64,000 bases of DNA from Streptomyces sp. NBC_01267 (lineage in GTDB: Bacteria; Actinomycetota; Actinomycetes; Streptomycetales; Streptomycetaceae). Shown here piece after piece: positions 53,060-60,957 of the stretch (positions are counted from its first letter, which is position 1; the number at the start of each line of letters is the position of its first letter). The position numbers and the translations under genes are program-made. The notes beneath the pieces were generated by a model. The model was not told the DNA's origin. It made no database searches and saw only the letters and a program-made list of their open reading frames with translations. The stretch covers positions 3,530,001 to 3,594,000 of the forward strand of contig NZ_CP108455.1 of NCBI RefSeq assembly GCF_036241575.1. The letters are read 5' to 3'.

Positions 53060-53889
53060 AGGCGCTCCAGCTGCCGCTCGGCCAACGTCCTGATGTCCTT
53101 CTTGCTGATCGGCCGGGTGTCGAAAATGACGATGTCGACCATCACGTCGCCGCGCCAGCCCAGTGCACGGGCCTCGTAACTGGGCATGTATCCGGGCTCG
53201 TTGTCGACCGGAAAGAGGTAATACCTGGCATTGCCGCTGCCCTTGACCGCGGTGCCGCCGTTGCCCGCGCCGTACTTGGACTCCGCCATGTAGTCGGCCT
53301 GCCCCTGGAACATGCCCGCGGCACCCATCTCCGTACCGGCCCGGAACTGCACCAGCCGCACACCGGTCATACGGTGCCCCTGCATCCAGCCCGCCGCAGC
53401 GATCCGACGGATGCCCGCCGCGGTGATTTCGGTGAACAAGCTGGCGTCGTCGCGGAATTCAGTGGCGTACTCGTCCGTGGACAGCCAGTGGTCGTACGGG
53501 ATCGGTCCCTTTTCGTAGATCGGCAGTTCCGACTCGTGCGCGCCCTTCGGCCGGGCGACGAGCAGCTTCCGCAGGTCGCCGTCGGTCCGCAACCGGCTGT
53601 CGTCCTTGACGGACAGCGGCGCACGGCCCGCGCCCTTGGCGAGCGGTTCGGCGGGGTACGACAGCCGCTGCTGGGCCAGGGGCGGCAGCGGGGTCGGCGG
53701 CCGGTCGGCCTGGATCTTGAACGCGACGGCGCTGCCGCCGACGAGGCCGAGCAGCGCGGCAGCGGCGACGATCAGCGTCGTACGGCCGCGGCGGCGCGGC
53801 TTTCTTTCGGGGTCCTGCTGTTCCTGCTGGTCCTGCTGCAGCTCCTGCTGCTGTTCCTGCTGTTCAGGAACGTTGTGTGACGCTTCCAA
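53056..53889 (-). CDS. Single-pass membrane protein, first of three related genes
   Basis: The protein of about 277 residues begins with a Gln/Glu-rich tail (VPEQQEQQQELQQDQQEQQ), then a basic patch (ERKPRRRGRTT), one membrane helix (LIVAAAALLGLVGGSAVAF) and an outside domain with WLSTDEYATEFRDDASLFTE and VRLVQFRAGTEMGAAGMFQG. The start is uncertain: a TTG at 53889 with a GGGGGG run five to six bases upstream is preferred over a GTG at 53937. It heads an operon of three genes that each overlap by 4 bp. Divergent from a DsrE gene. Confidence 0.75.
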   Translation of the reverse strand: MEASHNVPEQQEQQQELQQDQQEQQDPERKPRRRGRTTLIVAAAALLGLVGGSAVAFKIQADRPPTPLPPLAQQRLSYPAEPLAKGAGRAPLSVKDDSRLRTDGDLRKLLVARPKGAHESELPIYEKGPIPYDHWLSTDEYATEFRDDASLFTEITAAGIRRIAAAGWMQGHRMTGVRLVQFRAGTEMGAAGMFQGQADYMAESKYGAGNGGTAVKGSGNARYYLFPVDNEPGYMPSYEARALGWRGDVMVDIVIFDTRPISKKDIRTLAERQLERL

Positions 53890-53993
53890 AGGGGTCCCCC
53901 CACGAGACCTGAGGCACAGATTCCGATACCTGCACACCCCACTGACCCACCAGGCGACACGGGGGTTGTACGCCCGCCGATTACAGTTCGGTC

Positions 53994-54359
53994 ATGGCGC
54001 AGAAGAAGCTAGTGATCAAGGTGACCGCAGGGTCCGACGCCCCCGAGCGCTGCTCACAGGCCTTCACCGTGGCGGCGGTCGCGGTCGCCAGCGGGGTGGA
54101 GGTCTCGCTCTGGCTGACCGGTGAGTCCTCGTGGTTCGCCCTGCCGGGAAGGGCCGCGGAGTTCGAACTGCCGCACGCGGCGCCGCTGCCGGACCTGATC
54201 GACTCGATTCTGGCGGGCGGTCGGGTCACGCTCTGCACGCAGTGTGCGACCCGTCGCGACATCACCGAGAAGGACGTGCTGGAAGGCGTACGGATCGCGG
54301 GTGCGCAGGTCTTCGTACAGGAAGCGATGACGGACGGCGTCCAGGCGCTGGTCTACTGA
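53994..54359 (+). CDS. DsrE-family protein
   Basis: The 121-residue protein has the DsrE/DsrF/TusD-like fold: KLVIKVTAGSDAPERCSQAF at the start, SGVEVSLWLTGESSWFAL, and VTLCTQCATRRDITEKDVLEG with a CxxC pair that could carry sulfur. Members relay persulfide sulfur or have lost that role. It lies near the thiosulfate sulfurtransferase genes, which suits a sulfur role, but this is inference. The ATG at 53994 is divergent from the membrane-protein operon. Confidence 0.88.
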   Translation: MAQKKLVIKVTAGSDAPERCSQAFTVAAVAVASGVEVSLWLTGESSWFALPGRAAEFELPHAAPLPDLIDSILAGGRVTLCTQCATRRDITEKDVLEGVRIAGAQVFVQEAMTDGVQALVY

Positions 54360-54417
54360 CCGCTGCCGTGCCGGGCCGTGGCGGGCCGTACCGTTCCGGG
54401 CCGTGCTGTGGCGGCCC

Positions 54418-54433
54418 CGGTCCATGGACCGGC
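54418..54433. repeat. 16-bp perfect palindrome between convergent genes
   Basis: ccggtccatggaccgg has no loop; it may be part of a termination signal for the DsrE gene or mere coincidence. Confidence 0.4.
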
Positions 54434-54443
54434 CGCACCAGAG

Positions 54444-54719
54444 CTACCGGCGCTTCTTGCTCTTCTTGCCGTCCTTGCCGTCCAGTTCGTCCCACCACTT
54501 GTCGGACGTGTCGTCGCCCGACGGCTCGTCCCACCAGTGGTCGTCGGGGCCGCGCCGGTTGCCGACGATCGCGGCGACCGGGGGGATGATCATGGCCACG
54601 CCGCACATGGCGATCGCTGCCGGGACCGACCAGAGACGTACGAAGGCCCAGGCGGACACGAAGAGCACCAGGCATCCGCCCATCAGCAGGAAATAGCCGC
54701 GCCGACGTCGCGAGTACAT
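54444..54719 (-). CDS. DUF3099-like small membrane protein
   Basis: The 91-residue protein has two membrane helices (YFLLMGGCLVLFVSAWAFVRL and VPAAIAMCGVAMIIPPVAAIV) and a charged tail with two WWDE motifs (DDHWWDEPSGDD; DKWWDELDGKD) and a basic end. The wording fits DUF3099 of actinobacteria, function unknown. The ATG at 54719 is very close to a GGAGG sequence (one base), so the true start may be different; the frame is open upstream without similarity. Confidence 0.75.
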   Translation of the reverse strand: MYSRRRRGYFLLMGGCLVLFVSAWAFVRLWSVPAAIAMCGVAMIIPPVAAIVGNRRGPDDHWWDEPSGDDTSDKWWDELDGKDGKKSKKRR

Positions 54720-54800
54720 GCCTCCAGCGTAAGACCGGACGACGGGGTCGGCCTGCTCGCGTCGTACCCGGGACTCCGCGGGTGGTTCCGGGACAGCGCG

Positions 54801-54851
54801 GAGGGCCGCACCCGCTCCAAGTGGCGTCCAACCCCCTGGGGTGCGGCCCTC
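54801..54851 (-). terminator. Terminator of the sulfurtransferase operon
   Basis: gagggccgcaccc (54801-54813) pairs with gggtgcggccctc (54839-54851), about 60 bp past the DUF1416 stop. Confidence 0.8.
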
Positions 54852-54909
54852 CGGCCGGTTCATGAGTCGTGCGTGAGCCGTGCGTGGATCCCGTCAAGGT
54901 CCACCGGAC

Positions 54910-55197
54910 TCAAACGGCGATCGCGACCTCGGCCAGTCCGCCGGTCTGCGCGACGACCGTACGGTCCGCCGTGCCACCCGGGACGAGCGCGCGCAGCGTC
55001 CAGGTGCCCTCGGCCGCGTAGAAGCGGAACTGCCCGGTCGCCGAGGTCGGGACCTCGGCGGTGAACTCGCCGGTCGAGTCCAGGAGTCGCACATAACCGG
55101 TGACGGGCTCGCCGTCGCGGGTCACGCTGCCCTGGATGGTGGTCTCACCGGGCTTGATCGTCGAAGCGTCGGGGCCGCCGGCCTTTGCTCCACACAT
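54910..55197 (-). CDS. DUF1416-family protein
   Basis: The 95-residue protein reads MCGAKAGGPDASTIKPGETT and has a beta-sandwich-like body (VTGYVRLLDSTGEFTAEVPTS; GQFRFYAAEGTWTLRALVPG). DUF1416 proteins follow the thiosulfate sulfurtransferase gene across actinobacteria. The invariant cysteine at position 2 is notable and could accept sulfur, but this is unproven. The ATG at 55197 is 38 bp after the sulfurtransferase stop, in an operon. Confidence 0.92.
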   Translation of the reverse strand: MCGAKAGGPDASTIKPGETTIQGSVTRDGEPVTGYVRLLDSTGEFTAEVPTSATGQFRFYAAEGTWTLRALVPGGTADRTVVAQTGGLAEVAIAV

Positions 55198-55235
55198 ACG
55201 GATCTGTCCTTCAGGTCGGGAAAGCGGGAGAGGGG

Positions 55236-56075
55236 TTACTTGTTGGCGCCGAGCTCGATCGGCACACCCACGAGGGAGCCGTACTCGGTCCACGAGCCGT
55301 CGTAGTTCTTGACGTTCTCCTGGCCGAGCAGCTCGTGCAGCACGAACCAGGTCAGCGCGGAGCGCTCACCGATGCGGCAGTACGCGATGGTGTCCTTGGC
55401 CAGGTCGACCTGCTCGTCCTCGTAGAGGGCCTTGAGCTCGTCGTCCGACTTGAAGGTGCCGTCGTCGTTGGCGTTCTTCGACCACGGGATGTTGCGGGCA
55501 CTCGGCACGTGGCCGGGGCGCTGCGACTGCTCCTGCGGGAGGTGCGCCGGGGCGAGCAGCTTGCCGCTGAACTCGTCGGGCGACCGCACGTCGACCAGGT
55601 TCTTGTTGTTGATCGCGGCCACGACGTCGTCGCGGTACGCACGGATCGACTCGTCCTGCGGCTTGGCCTTGTACGAGGTGGCCGGGCGGGACGGCACGGC
55701 GTCGACCAGGTCGCGGGAGTCGAGCTCCCACTTCTTGCGGCCACCGTCGAGCAGCCGGACGTCGCTGTGGCCGTAGAGCTTGAAGTACCAGAACGCGTAC
55801 GAGGCGAACCAGTTGTTGTTGCCGCCGTAGAGCACGACGGTCGTGTCGTTGCCGATGCCCTTCTCCGACAGGAGCTTCTCGAAGCCGGCCTGGTCGATGA
55901 AGTCACGGCGGACCGGGTCCTGGAGGTCCTTCGTCCAGTCGATCCGGATGGCGTTCCTGATGTGGTTCTTCTCGTACGCCGAGGTGTCCTCGTCCACCTC
56001 GACGATGGCGACCTGCGGGTCCTCGATGTGGGCCTCGACCCAGTCAGCGTCTACCAGGACGTCGCTGCGGCTCAT
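55236..56075 (-). CDS. Thiosulfate sulfurtransferase (rhodanese, CysA/SseA type)
   Basis: The 279-residue enzyme has two rhodanese domains. The first keeps VDEDTSAYEKNHIRNAIRIDW and the second the active-site loop YCRIGERSALTWF with Cys233. The CRIGERS loop is that of actinobacterial thiosulfate sulfurtransferases, which move sulfane sulfur from thiosulfate to cyanide or thiols. The ATG at 56075 has a GGAGGAGAA site. A Cys-containing leader peptide lies about 190 bp upstream, suggesting control by cysteine supply. DUF1416 follows. Confidence 0.93.
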   Translation of the reverse strand: MSRSDVLVDADWVEAHIEDPQVAIVEVDEDTSAYEKNHIRNAIRIDWTKDLQDPVRRDFIDQAGFEKLLSEKGIGNDTTVVLYGGNNNWFASYAFWYFKLYGHSDVRLLDGGRKKWELDSRDLVDAVPSRPATSYKAKPQDESIRAYRDDVVAAINNKNLVDVRSPDEFSGKLLAPAHLPQEQSQRPGHVPSARNIPWSKNANDDGTFKSDDELKALYEDEQVDLAKDTIAYCRIGERSALTWFVLHELLGQENVKNYDGSWTEYGSLVGVPIELGANK

Positions 56076-56261
56076 GCGGGTTCTCCTCCGGGGATGGGGT
56101 ATCCCCTGCTCCCTGCGGAGCCTGGGGAAGTGCGGCGGGTGGTGCGGTGGTGTCGGCGTACGGATCCACGGAGACCGGCGGAATGAGCGCGTCCGGCACC
56201 GAGGAGGTGGCCCTGACAATGGTCGAAGGGCCCGGGGGACACGGGAAGGCAGAACTCCCGC

Positions 56262-56342
56262 TCAGAGAGCGCGACAGAGCATGGCAGCGACGCGGCACAG
56301 GTCCACTGCCCGCCGCTTCGTGAGATCAGCCTGTCGCTTCAT
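56262..56342 (-). CDS. Cys-containing leader peptide upstream of the sulfurtransferase operon
   Basis: The 26-residue frame reads MKRQADLTKRRAVDLCRVAA then MLCRAL. The core VDLCRVAAMLC is the hallmark of the putative leader peptides found before sulfur-assimilation genes in Streptomyces. In mycobacteria, short cysteine-rich ORFs act as cysteine-responsive attenuators of downstream genes; a similar role is inferred. The ATG at 56342 has no strong ribosome site, so the message may be leaderless. Confidence 0.8.
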   Translation of the reverse strand: MKRQADLTKRRAVDLCRVAAMLCRAL

Positions 56343-56506
56343 ACCGTCGATCGTAGGGAAGTACGGGCGGAGATGTCACCGTCGTTCCGCATGGCAAGAC
56401 GGGATCGTCCGCACTGTGGGATGCAAGGGGGAGGAAGGGGCTACGGCCGCGCTTCCCGCCTGCTCCCGTTCTGTTCACCATCTACGGATCGGACAGTGCC
56501 GTCTCA

Positions 56507-57196
56507 CTATCCGGCCAGCGCGACGTCCGTACCCGTGACCCCGATGTCGACGCCGTCCTCCGTCGCCCGCACCTGGTCGAGCTTCAGACCGGCGGGCAGC
56601 CCGCCGACCGCGCTGTCGAAGTCCGTCTTCTGCCGGACCAGACCCTCCAGGCCGGGGATGCCCTCACCGGGCACCGTGTCCGCGTGCACCTTGATCCGGT
56701 CGGTGCCCACCATGGTCACCGAGGACGTCACGCTGCGGGTGAGCGTGCGGCCGAGGATGTTGACCGAGCCGGTGACCTTGACCTTGCCGTTCCCGCCGTA
56801 CGCGATCTTCGCGCCGGACTCGGACGCCTTGGTGAGGTCCTCGTACGAGATGTGTGCGGTGCCGCTCGCCCGCGCGGCCACCGCACTGGTGAAGGTGCCG
56901 GATATCTTCACGTCGTGCAGTTCGGCCCGCACGTTCGTGATGCGTACCTGGCGGCCGGACGCGTTCGCCTCGACGCCCTTGAGCGTGACGTCGACCCGGC
57001 CGAGCTTCTTGTCGAGCACCTGGGTCAGGAACGGGAAGCCCTTGATGTCGACGTCCGGCGTCCCGGAGAGGCCCTCGCTGCTGCGGATCCGGTCCGCGGC
57101 CTTGTTCTCCGCGACGTTCACCGCGACGCGGTCCACCAGGACGAAGAGGCCGCCCAGAATCACAACGAAGATGAGCAGTATCCGCAGTGCGCGCAT
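56507..57196 (-). CDS. DUF2993 (LmeA-like) membrane-anchored protein
   Basis: The 229-residue protein starts with one membrane anchor (ALRILLIFVVILGGLFVLVDRV) and continues with a DUF2993 domain (GFPFLTQVLDKKLGRVDVTLKGVEA; NVRAELHDVKISGTFTS; GLPAGLKLDQVRATEDGVDI). The family includes mycobacterial LmeA, a lipid-binding periplasmic protein needed for lipomannan elongation; here the outside domain likely binds lipid. The ATG at 57196 has a GGGGGA site upstream. Confidence 0.88.
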   Translation of the reverse strand: MRALRILLIFVVILGGLFVLVDRVAVNVAENKAADRIRSSEGLSGTPDVDIKGFPFLTQVLDKKLGRVDVTLKGVEANASGRQVRITNVRAELHDVKISGTFTSAVAARASGTAHISYEDLTKASESGAKIAYGGNGKVKVTGSVNILGRTLTRSVTSSVTMVGTDRIKVHADTVPGEGIPGLEGLVRQKTDFDSAVGGLPAGLKLDQVRATEDGVDIGVTGTDVALAG

Positions 57197-57273
57197 GGCC
57201 GGTCGGTCCCCCTGGTCGTCCCCGTGTCCCGTGATGCGTGCCTGTGGCACCGGGGGCGAGCCTAACCGCCGGA

Positions 57274-58701
57274 TCAGCCGATGACCCGGCCGATCAGATA
57301 GATCGCGGGAGCCGCTGCCGAGAGCGGCAGGGCCACTCCGGCCGTCATGTGGACGAACCGGGACGGGTAGTCGTAGCTCGCGACGCGCAGCCCGATCAGC
57401 GCGCAGCCACCGGCCGCGAAGCCGAGCAGCGCACCCGGGGCGCCGCCGGACAGCCCGGTCATCGGGGCCAGCACGATGCCCACGACCGCGGCCACCACGA
57501 GCGCCGCGACGACCGGCACGGGGCCGGGCAGCGACAGCGCGCGGACGAGTACGGCGCCGGCGACGGCGATGCAGCCGACCGTGACCGCGTCCGTCGAGGC
57601 CGCCAGGATCCCGGTCGCGACGACGGTCAGGGCGGAGGAGGCGATGGTGGCCATCAGTCCGGTCATCCGCTCGTCCGCCGACGCGTGGCTGCGCAGCTGG
57701 AGCACGAGCGTGAGCAGCACCCAGACACCGAGCGTGCCGATGATCGCGGCGGGTGCGTGGTCGGCGCCCGCGACGAGCAGGGCGACGTCGGCGACGGCGC
57801 CGCCGAGGAAGGCGAGCGCGATGCCCTGACGGGCGGGCCACATCCCGTTGAGCCGGAACCAGCCGGCCGCGGTGAGTGCCTGGAGGACCAGCAGCGGTAC
57901 GACGACGGCGAACCGCCCGCCGATCGCGGCAACCGCGAGCAGCACGCCGAGCCCGGCGGTCAGCGCGGCCGGCTGCATCCCGGGCGCGATGATCGGCGAC
58001 CGCCCTTCGGCGCGGGCGCGCTGGGCGTCGGTGATCCGCGCGTTGCCGAGCGTGCTGGGGGCGCTGTACGCGGGCCCGTCACCGGCGACGGCCGCGGGCG
58101 CGGGCGCGGTTGCCACGGGCTGCGCGGTGTACGGGGCGGGCGTCGGGGCCTCGGGGGGCAGCGGGTACGACTGCGGCGGCGGGGGTGACTGGTGCTGCTG
58201 GTGTTGCTGAGCTGCCTGGTGCTGCGGCTGCGGCTGCGGCTGCGGCTGCGGCTGCGGCTGCGGCTGCGGCTGCGGCTGCGGCTGCGGCTGCGGCTGCGGC
58301 TGCGGCTGCGGCTGCTGGGCGTACGGCTGCTGCGGGGTCGCCCGAGGGGCTTCCTGCTGCGGGGCTTCCTGCTGAGGCTGCGGGGTGGCCTGCGGTGCGT
58401 ACGGCTGCTGGACGGGCTGGTACTGGGTGTCCCAGGTCTGCCCCTCCCAGGTCTGCGTGTACGGGTCGTGGGCGCTCTGGTCCTGTGCGTACGAACCCTG
58501 CGCGTACGAACCCTGCGCGTACGAACCCTGCGCCGGGCCCTGCGCGTACGGATCCTGCGGCGCGTAAGGGTCCTGCGCGTAAGGATCCTGCGCATACGGG
58601 TCCTGCGCGTACGCGTCCTGGAACGCCTGCTGAGCCTGCTGGTGCGGCTGCCGGCCCGGCTGGTGCGGCTGCTGCCCGTACGGATATTGCTGGTCACTCA
58701 T
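57274..58701 (-). CDS. Membrane protein with Tyr/Ala/Gln- and Pro-Gln-repeat N-terminus
   Basis: The 475-residue protein has a long disordered cytoplasmic half (1-230): DPYAQDPYAQ and GSYAQGSYAQ repeats, then about 17 Pro-Gln pairs. The C-terminal half (about 240-475) holds six to eight membrane helices (LTAGLGVLLAVAAIGGRFAVVVPLLVLQ; GIALAFLGGAVADVALLVAGA; VTVGCIAVAGAVLVRALSL; VVAALVVAAVVGIVLAPM). Streptomyces proteins of this type are uncharacterised. It follows the MoaD gene by 9 bp, so both are probably co-transcribed. Confidence 0.8.
   Translation of the reverse strand: MSDQQYPYGQQPHQPGRQPHQQAQQAFQDAYAQDPYAQDPYAQDPYAPQDPYAQGPAQGSYAQGSYAQGSYAQDQSAHDPYTQTWEGQTWDTQYQPVQQPYAPQATPQPQQEAPQQEAPRATPQQPYAQQPQPQPQPQPQPQPQPQPQPQPQPQPQPQPQHQAAQQHQQHQSPPPPQSYPLPPEAPTPAPYTAQPVATAPAPAAVAGDGPAYSAPSTLGNARITDAQRARAEGRSPIIAPGMQPAALTAGLGVLLAVAAIGGRFAVVVPLLVLQALTAAGWFRLNGMWPARQGIALAFLGGAVADVALLVAGADHAPAAIIGTLGVWVLLTLVLQLRSHASADERMTGLMATIASSALTVVATGILAASTDAVTVGCIAVAGAVLVRALSLPGPVPVVAALVVAAVVGIVLAPMTGLSGGAPGALLGFAAGGCALIGLRVASYDYPSRFVHMTAGVALPLSAAAPAIYLIGRVIG
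58221..58314. repeat. Hexamer tandem repeat (gctgcg, about 16 copies)
   Basis: A near-perfect 6-bp repeat encodes the Pro-Gln run of the overlapping gene; it keeps all six frames open. Copy number is likely to vary between strains. Confidence 0.95.
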
Positions 58702-58710
58702 GAGTGGGGG

Positions 58711-58965
58711 TCACCCTCCTGCGAACGGCGGGAGCACCTCGACCGTGCCGCCCTCGGCAAGCCGTACCGTCTCATGGCCACGGGTCCCGACGGGATCGCC
58801 GTCGACGAGGAACGAGCATCGCCGCAGCACGTGCGCCAGTTCACCGGGGTGCCGCTCGCGTACCGCGGTGAGCGCCTCGGCGAGGGTGGCAGCCGCGTAG
58901 GGCTCTTCGGCGGTGCCTGCGGCGGCCTTGGCGGCGGCCCAGTAGCGGATGGTTCCCGCGGGCAT
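58711..58965 (-). CDS. MoaD/ThiS-family sulfur carrier protein
   Basis: The 84-residue protein has the ubiquitin-like fold of MoaD (IRYWAAAKAAAGTAEEPYAA; LRRCSFLVDGDPVGTRGHET; VEVLPPFAGG) and ends in Gly-Gly, the carboxylate that is thiocarboxylated to carry sulfur for molybdopterin or other sulfurated products. ATG at 58965. It is the first gene of a unit with the PQ-repeat membrane protein and lies near the thiosulfate sulfurtransferase genes. Confidence 0.9.
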   Translation of the reverse strand: MPAGTIRYWAAAKAAAGTAEEPYAAATLAEALTAVRERHPGELAHVLRRCSFLVDGDPVGTRGHETVRLAEGGTVEVLPPFAGG

Positions 58966-59066
58966 GAGTACTCCTCAGTGGTGTGCGTCGCGCGGATCCA
59001 TGATGCCGGGTGCGCGCCTCGGGGCCGACCCGGCATCAGGAGCGACCGGCCTCAGGACCTGCCCGG

Positions 59067-59909
59067 TCAGGGCCGGCCGGCCCCAGGACGGCCGGCGGTC
59101 ATCAGCCACTCCGCGATCCGCTCCAGCAGCTCGTCCCCCGCGGCGTTCTCCGCGTGGCCCATCCCCGCCTCCACCCACAGCTCCGCGGACCCCGCCGCGG
59201 CCAGCATCCGCGGATGGTCCAGCGGGAAGTACGGGTCCCGGTCGCCGTGCACGACCAGCAGCGGTGTCGGGGCGATCAGCGGCACCGCGTCGACCGGTGA
59301 CAACGGGACCGGGTCCCAGTCCTCGGGGTGGATACGGGTGTGCAGACCGACCCGGCCCACCAGCCGTCCCAGCGGCCGGGTGACCATCCAGTGCAGGCGC
59401 CGCATCGGGGCCGTGCCCCGGTAGTACCAGCGCGCGGGGGCGCTCACCGAGGCCACCGCGTCGGTACGTGCCTCCGTGCGCCCCCCGTGCAGGGAACCGT
59501 CCAGCGCCGCGTGCCGCAGCACCACCGAGCCGCCCATCGAGAAGCCGACCGTCACCACCCGCGTGTGACCGAGAACACGCGCCCACTCGACTGCGGCAAC
59601 CAGATCGAGCACTTCTCTGTCACCCACCGTCGAGCGTCCGCCCGACCGTCCGTGCCCGCGGAACGAGAAGGTGATCACGGCCGCACGGTGGGCGAACACC
59701 CCGGCGGCGCGCCGTACCGCGGGGCGGTCGACCGCCCCCGTGAAGCCGTGCGCGACCACGATCGCGGTGTCCGTCGGACCGGCCGCGCAGGGCTCGTACA
59801 GGGCCTCGATCGGCACCCCGTCACGGGTACGAAGCATCACCCGCCGGTCGCCCGGAGTGACCGAAGGAACAGGCGATCTGTGGAATTGGCCTTCTGACGC
59901 GGAAGTCAT
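59067..59909 (-). CDS. Alpha/beta hydrolase (esterase/lipase-like)
   Basis: The 280-residue protein has the oxyanion block IVVAHGFTGAVDRP, SFRGHGRSGG, the nucleophile elbow VTVGFSMGGSVVLRHAAL with serine, Asp in VVHGDRDPYFPLDHP and the C-terminal histidine in EAGMGHAENAAG. The substrate is unknown. The ATG at 59909 is chosen. It is divergent from glnR. Confidence 0.87.
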   Translation of the reverse strand: MTSASEGQFHRSPVPSVTPGDRRVMLRTRDGVPIEALYEPCAAGPTDTAIVVAHGFTGAVDRPAVRRAAGVFAHRAAVITFSFRGHGRSGGRSTVGDREVLDLVAAVEWARVLGHTRVVTVGFSMGGSVVLRHAALDGSLHGGRTEARTDAVASVSAPARWYYRGTAPMRRLHWMVTRPLGRLVGRVGLHTRIHPEDWDPVPLSPVDAVPLIAPTPLLVVHGDRDPYFPLDHPRMLAAAGSAELWVEAGMGHAENAAGDELLERIAEWLMTAGRPGAGRP

Positions 59910-59930
59910 GTGGGCTATTCTCGTGGAACG

Positions 59931-59964
59931 AGGACCTGGGCAAAGTTGCCGCCAGGTCCTTTTG
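59931..59964 (+). terminator. Terminator-like hairpin in the glnR leader
   Basis: aggacctgg (59931-59939) pairs with ccaggtcct (59952-59960), with an inner gcaa/ttgc pairing, followed by TTTTG. It lies about 150 bp upstream of glnR. A TATTCT -10-like box at 59916 would start RNA just before it. Confidence 0.65.
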
Positions 59965-60052
59965 TGCTTTCGGCGCGTTGTATACGAAACCGCGCTGACC
60001 TGCACAGTCAAAAGCAGTGCCCTTCCGCACGGACCGAGGAGGAACCGACGTA

Positions 60053-60112
60053 ATGGGCGAGCGACATATGCACGACCGTAGGACGACGACCACGGCAGGT
60101 GGACCGCGATGA
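60053..60112 (+). CDS. 19-residue uORF coupled to glnR
   Basis: ATG at 60053 has an AGGAGG site about nine bases upstream, stronger than that of glnR. It encodes [19 protein letters not shown] and its TGA overlaps the glnR ATG (ATGA, 60109-60112). It could be a leader peptide or only a ribosome landing site. Confidence 0.55.
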   Translation: MGERHMHDRRTTTTAGGPR

Positions 60113-60921
60113 GTTCGCTGCTGCTCCTGACCAACGCTCTGCAACCGTCGACGGAGGTGCTCCCCGCCCTCGGACTTCTGCTGCACAGCGTGCGGGTCGC
60201 TCCCGCCGAAGGACCCGCACTCATCGACACCCCCGGCGCCGATGTGATTCTCATCGACGGGCGCCGCGACCTGCCACAGGTCCGCAGCCTCTGTCAGCTG
60301 CTGCACTCCACCGGGCCGGGCTGCCCGCTGATCCTCGTCGTCACCGAGGGCGGCCTCGCGGCCGTCACCGCCGACTGGGGCATCGACGACGTCCTGCTCG
60401 ACACCGCGGGCCCCGCCGAGGTCGAGGCGCGGCTGCGGCTGGCCACCGGGCGGCAGCAGACTTCCGACGACTCCCCGACGGAGATCCGCATCGGTGACCT
60501 CTCCGTGGACGAGGCGACGTACAGCGCGAAGCTCAAGGGCCGGGTCCTCGACCTGACCTTCAAGGAGTTCGAGCTGATCAAGTACCTGGCGCAGCACCCC
60601 GGCCGGGTCTTCACCCGGGCCCAGCTGCTCCAGGAGGTCTGGGGCTACGACTACTTCGGCGGCACGCGGACGGTCGACGTCCACGTACGGCGGCTGCGCG
60701 CCAAGCTCGGCCCCGAGCACGAGTCGCTGATCGGTACCGTCCGCAACGTCGGCTACCGCTTCGTGACCCCGGAGAAGGTCGAGCGCGCGGCCGAGGAGGC
60801 CCAGGCGAAAGCGGCCGTGAAGGCCGCCGAGGAAGCCGCTGCCGGGGGCGCCGAACCCGTCCGCCGAACGGGTGACGGAGCAGCCCTCCGGGAAGGCGCC
60901 GTCCGGCCTGTAAAACGGTAG
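60109..60921 (+). CDS. glnR: Nitrogen-metabolism regulator GlnR
   Basis: The 270-residue protein starts [20 protein letters not shown] and has an atypical OmpR receiver domain that works without phosphorylation (Asp50 in [12 protein letters not shown]), then a winged-helix domain ([52 protein letters not shown]). The tail is rich in Ala/Glu/Lys. GlnR activates glnA, amtB and nir genes and represses ureA and gdhA under nitrogen starvation. The wording is nearly identical to S. coelicolor GlnR. The ATG at 60109 overlaps a uORF; an AGGTGG site also precedes it. Confidence 0.94.
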   Translation: MSSLLLLTNALQPSTEVLPALGLLLHSVRVAPAEGPALIDTPGADVILIDGRRDLPQVRSLCQLLHSTGPGCPLILVVTEGGLAAVTADWGIDDVLLDTAGPAEVEARLRLATGRQQTSDDSPTEIRIGDLSVDEATYSAKLKGRVLDLTFKEFELIKYLAQHPGRVFTRAQLLQEVWGYDYFGGTRTVDVHVRRLRAKLGPEHESLIGTVRNVGYRFVTPEKVERAAEEAQAKAAVKAAEEAAAGGAEPVRRTGDGAALREGAVRPVKR

Positions 60922-60957
60922 GCCAAACGGCGGGTCCATCCGCGTAGACTGCCGCGC

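Noticed and set aside
59671..60081. A 136-codon plus-strand frame running into the glnR leader
   Set aside because: It is antisense to the hydrolase for most of its length and stops before glnR with no ribosome site at its start.
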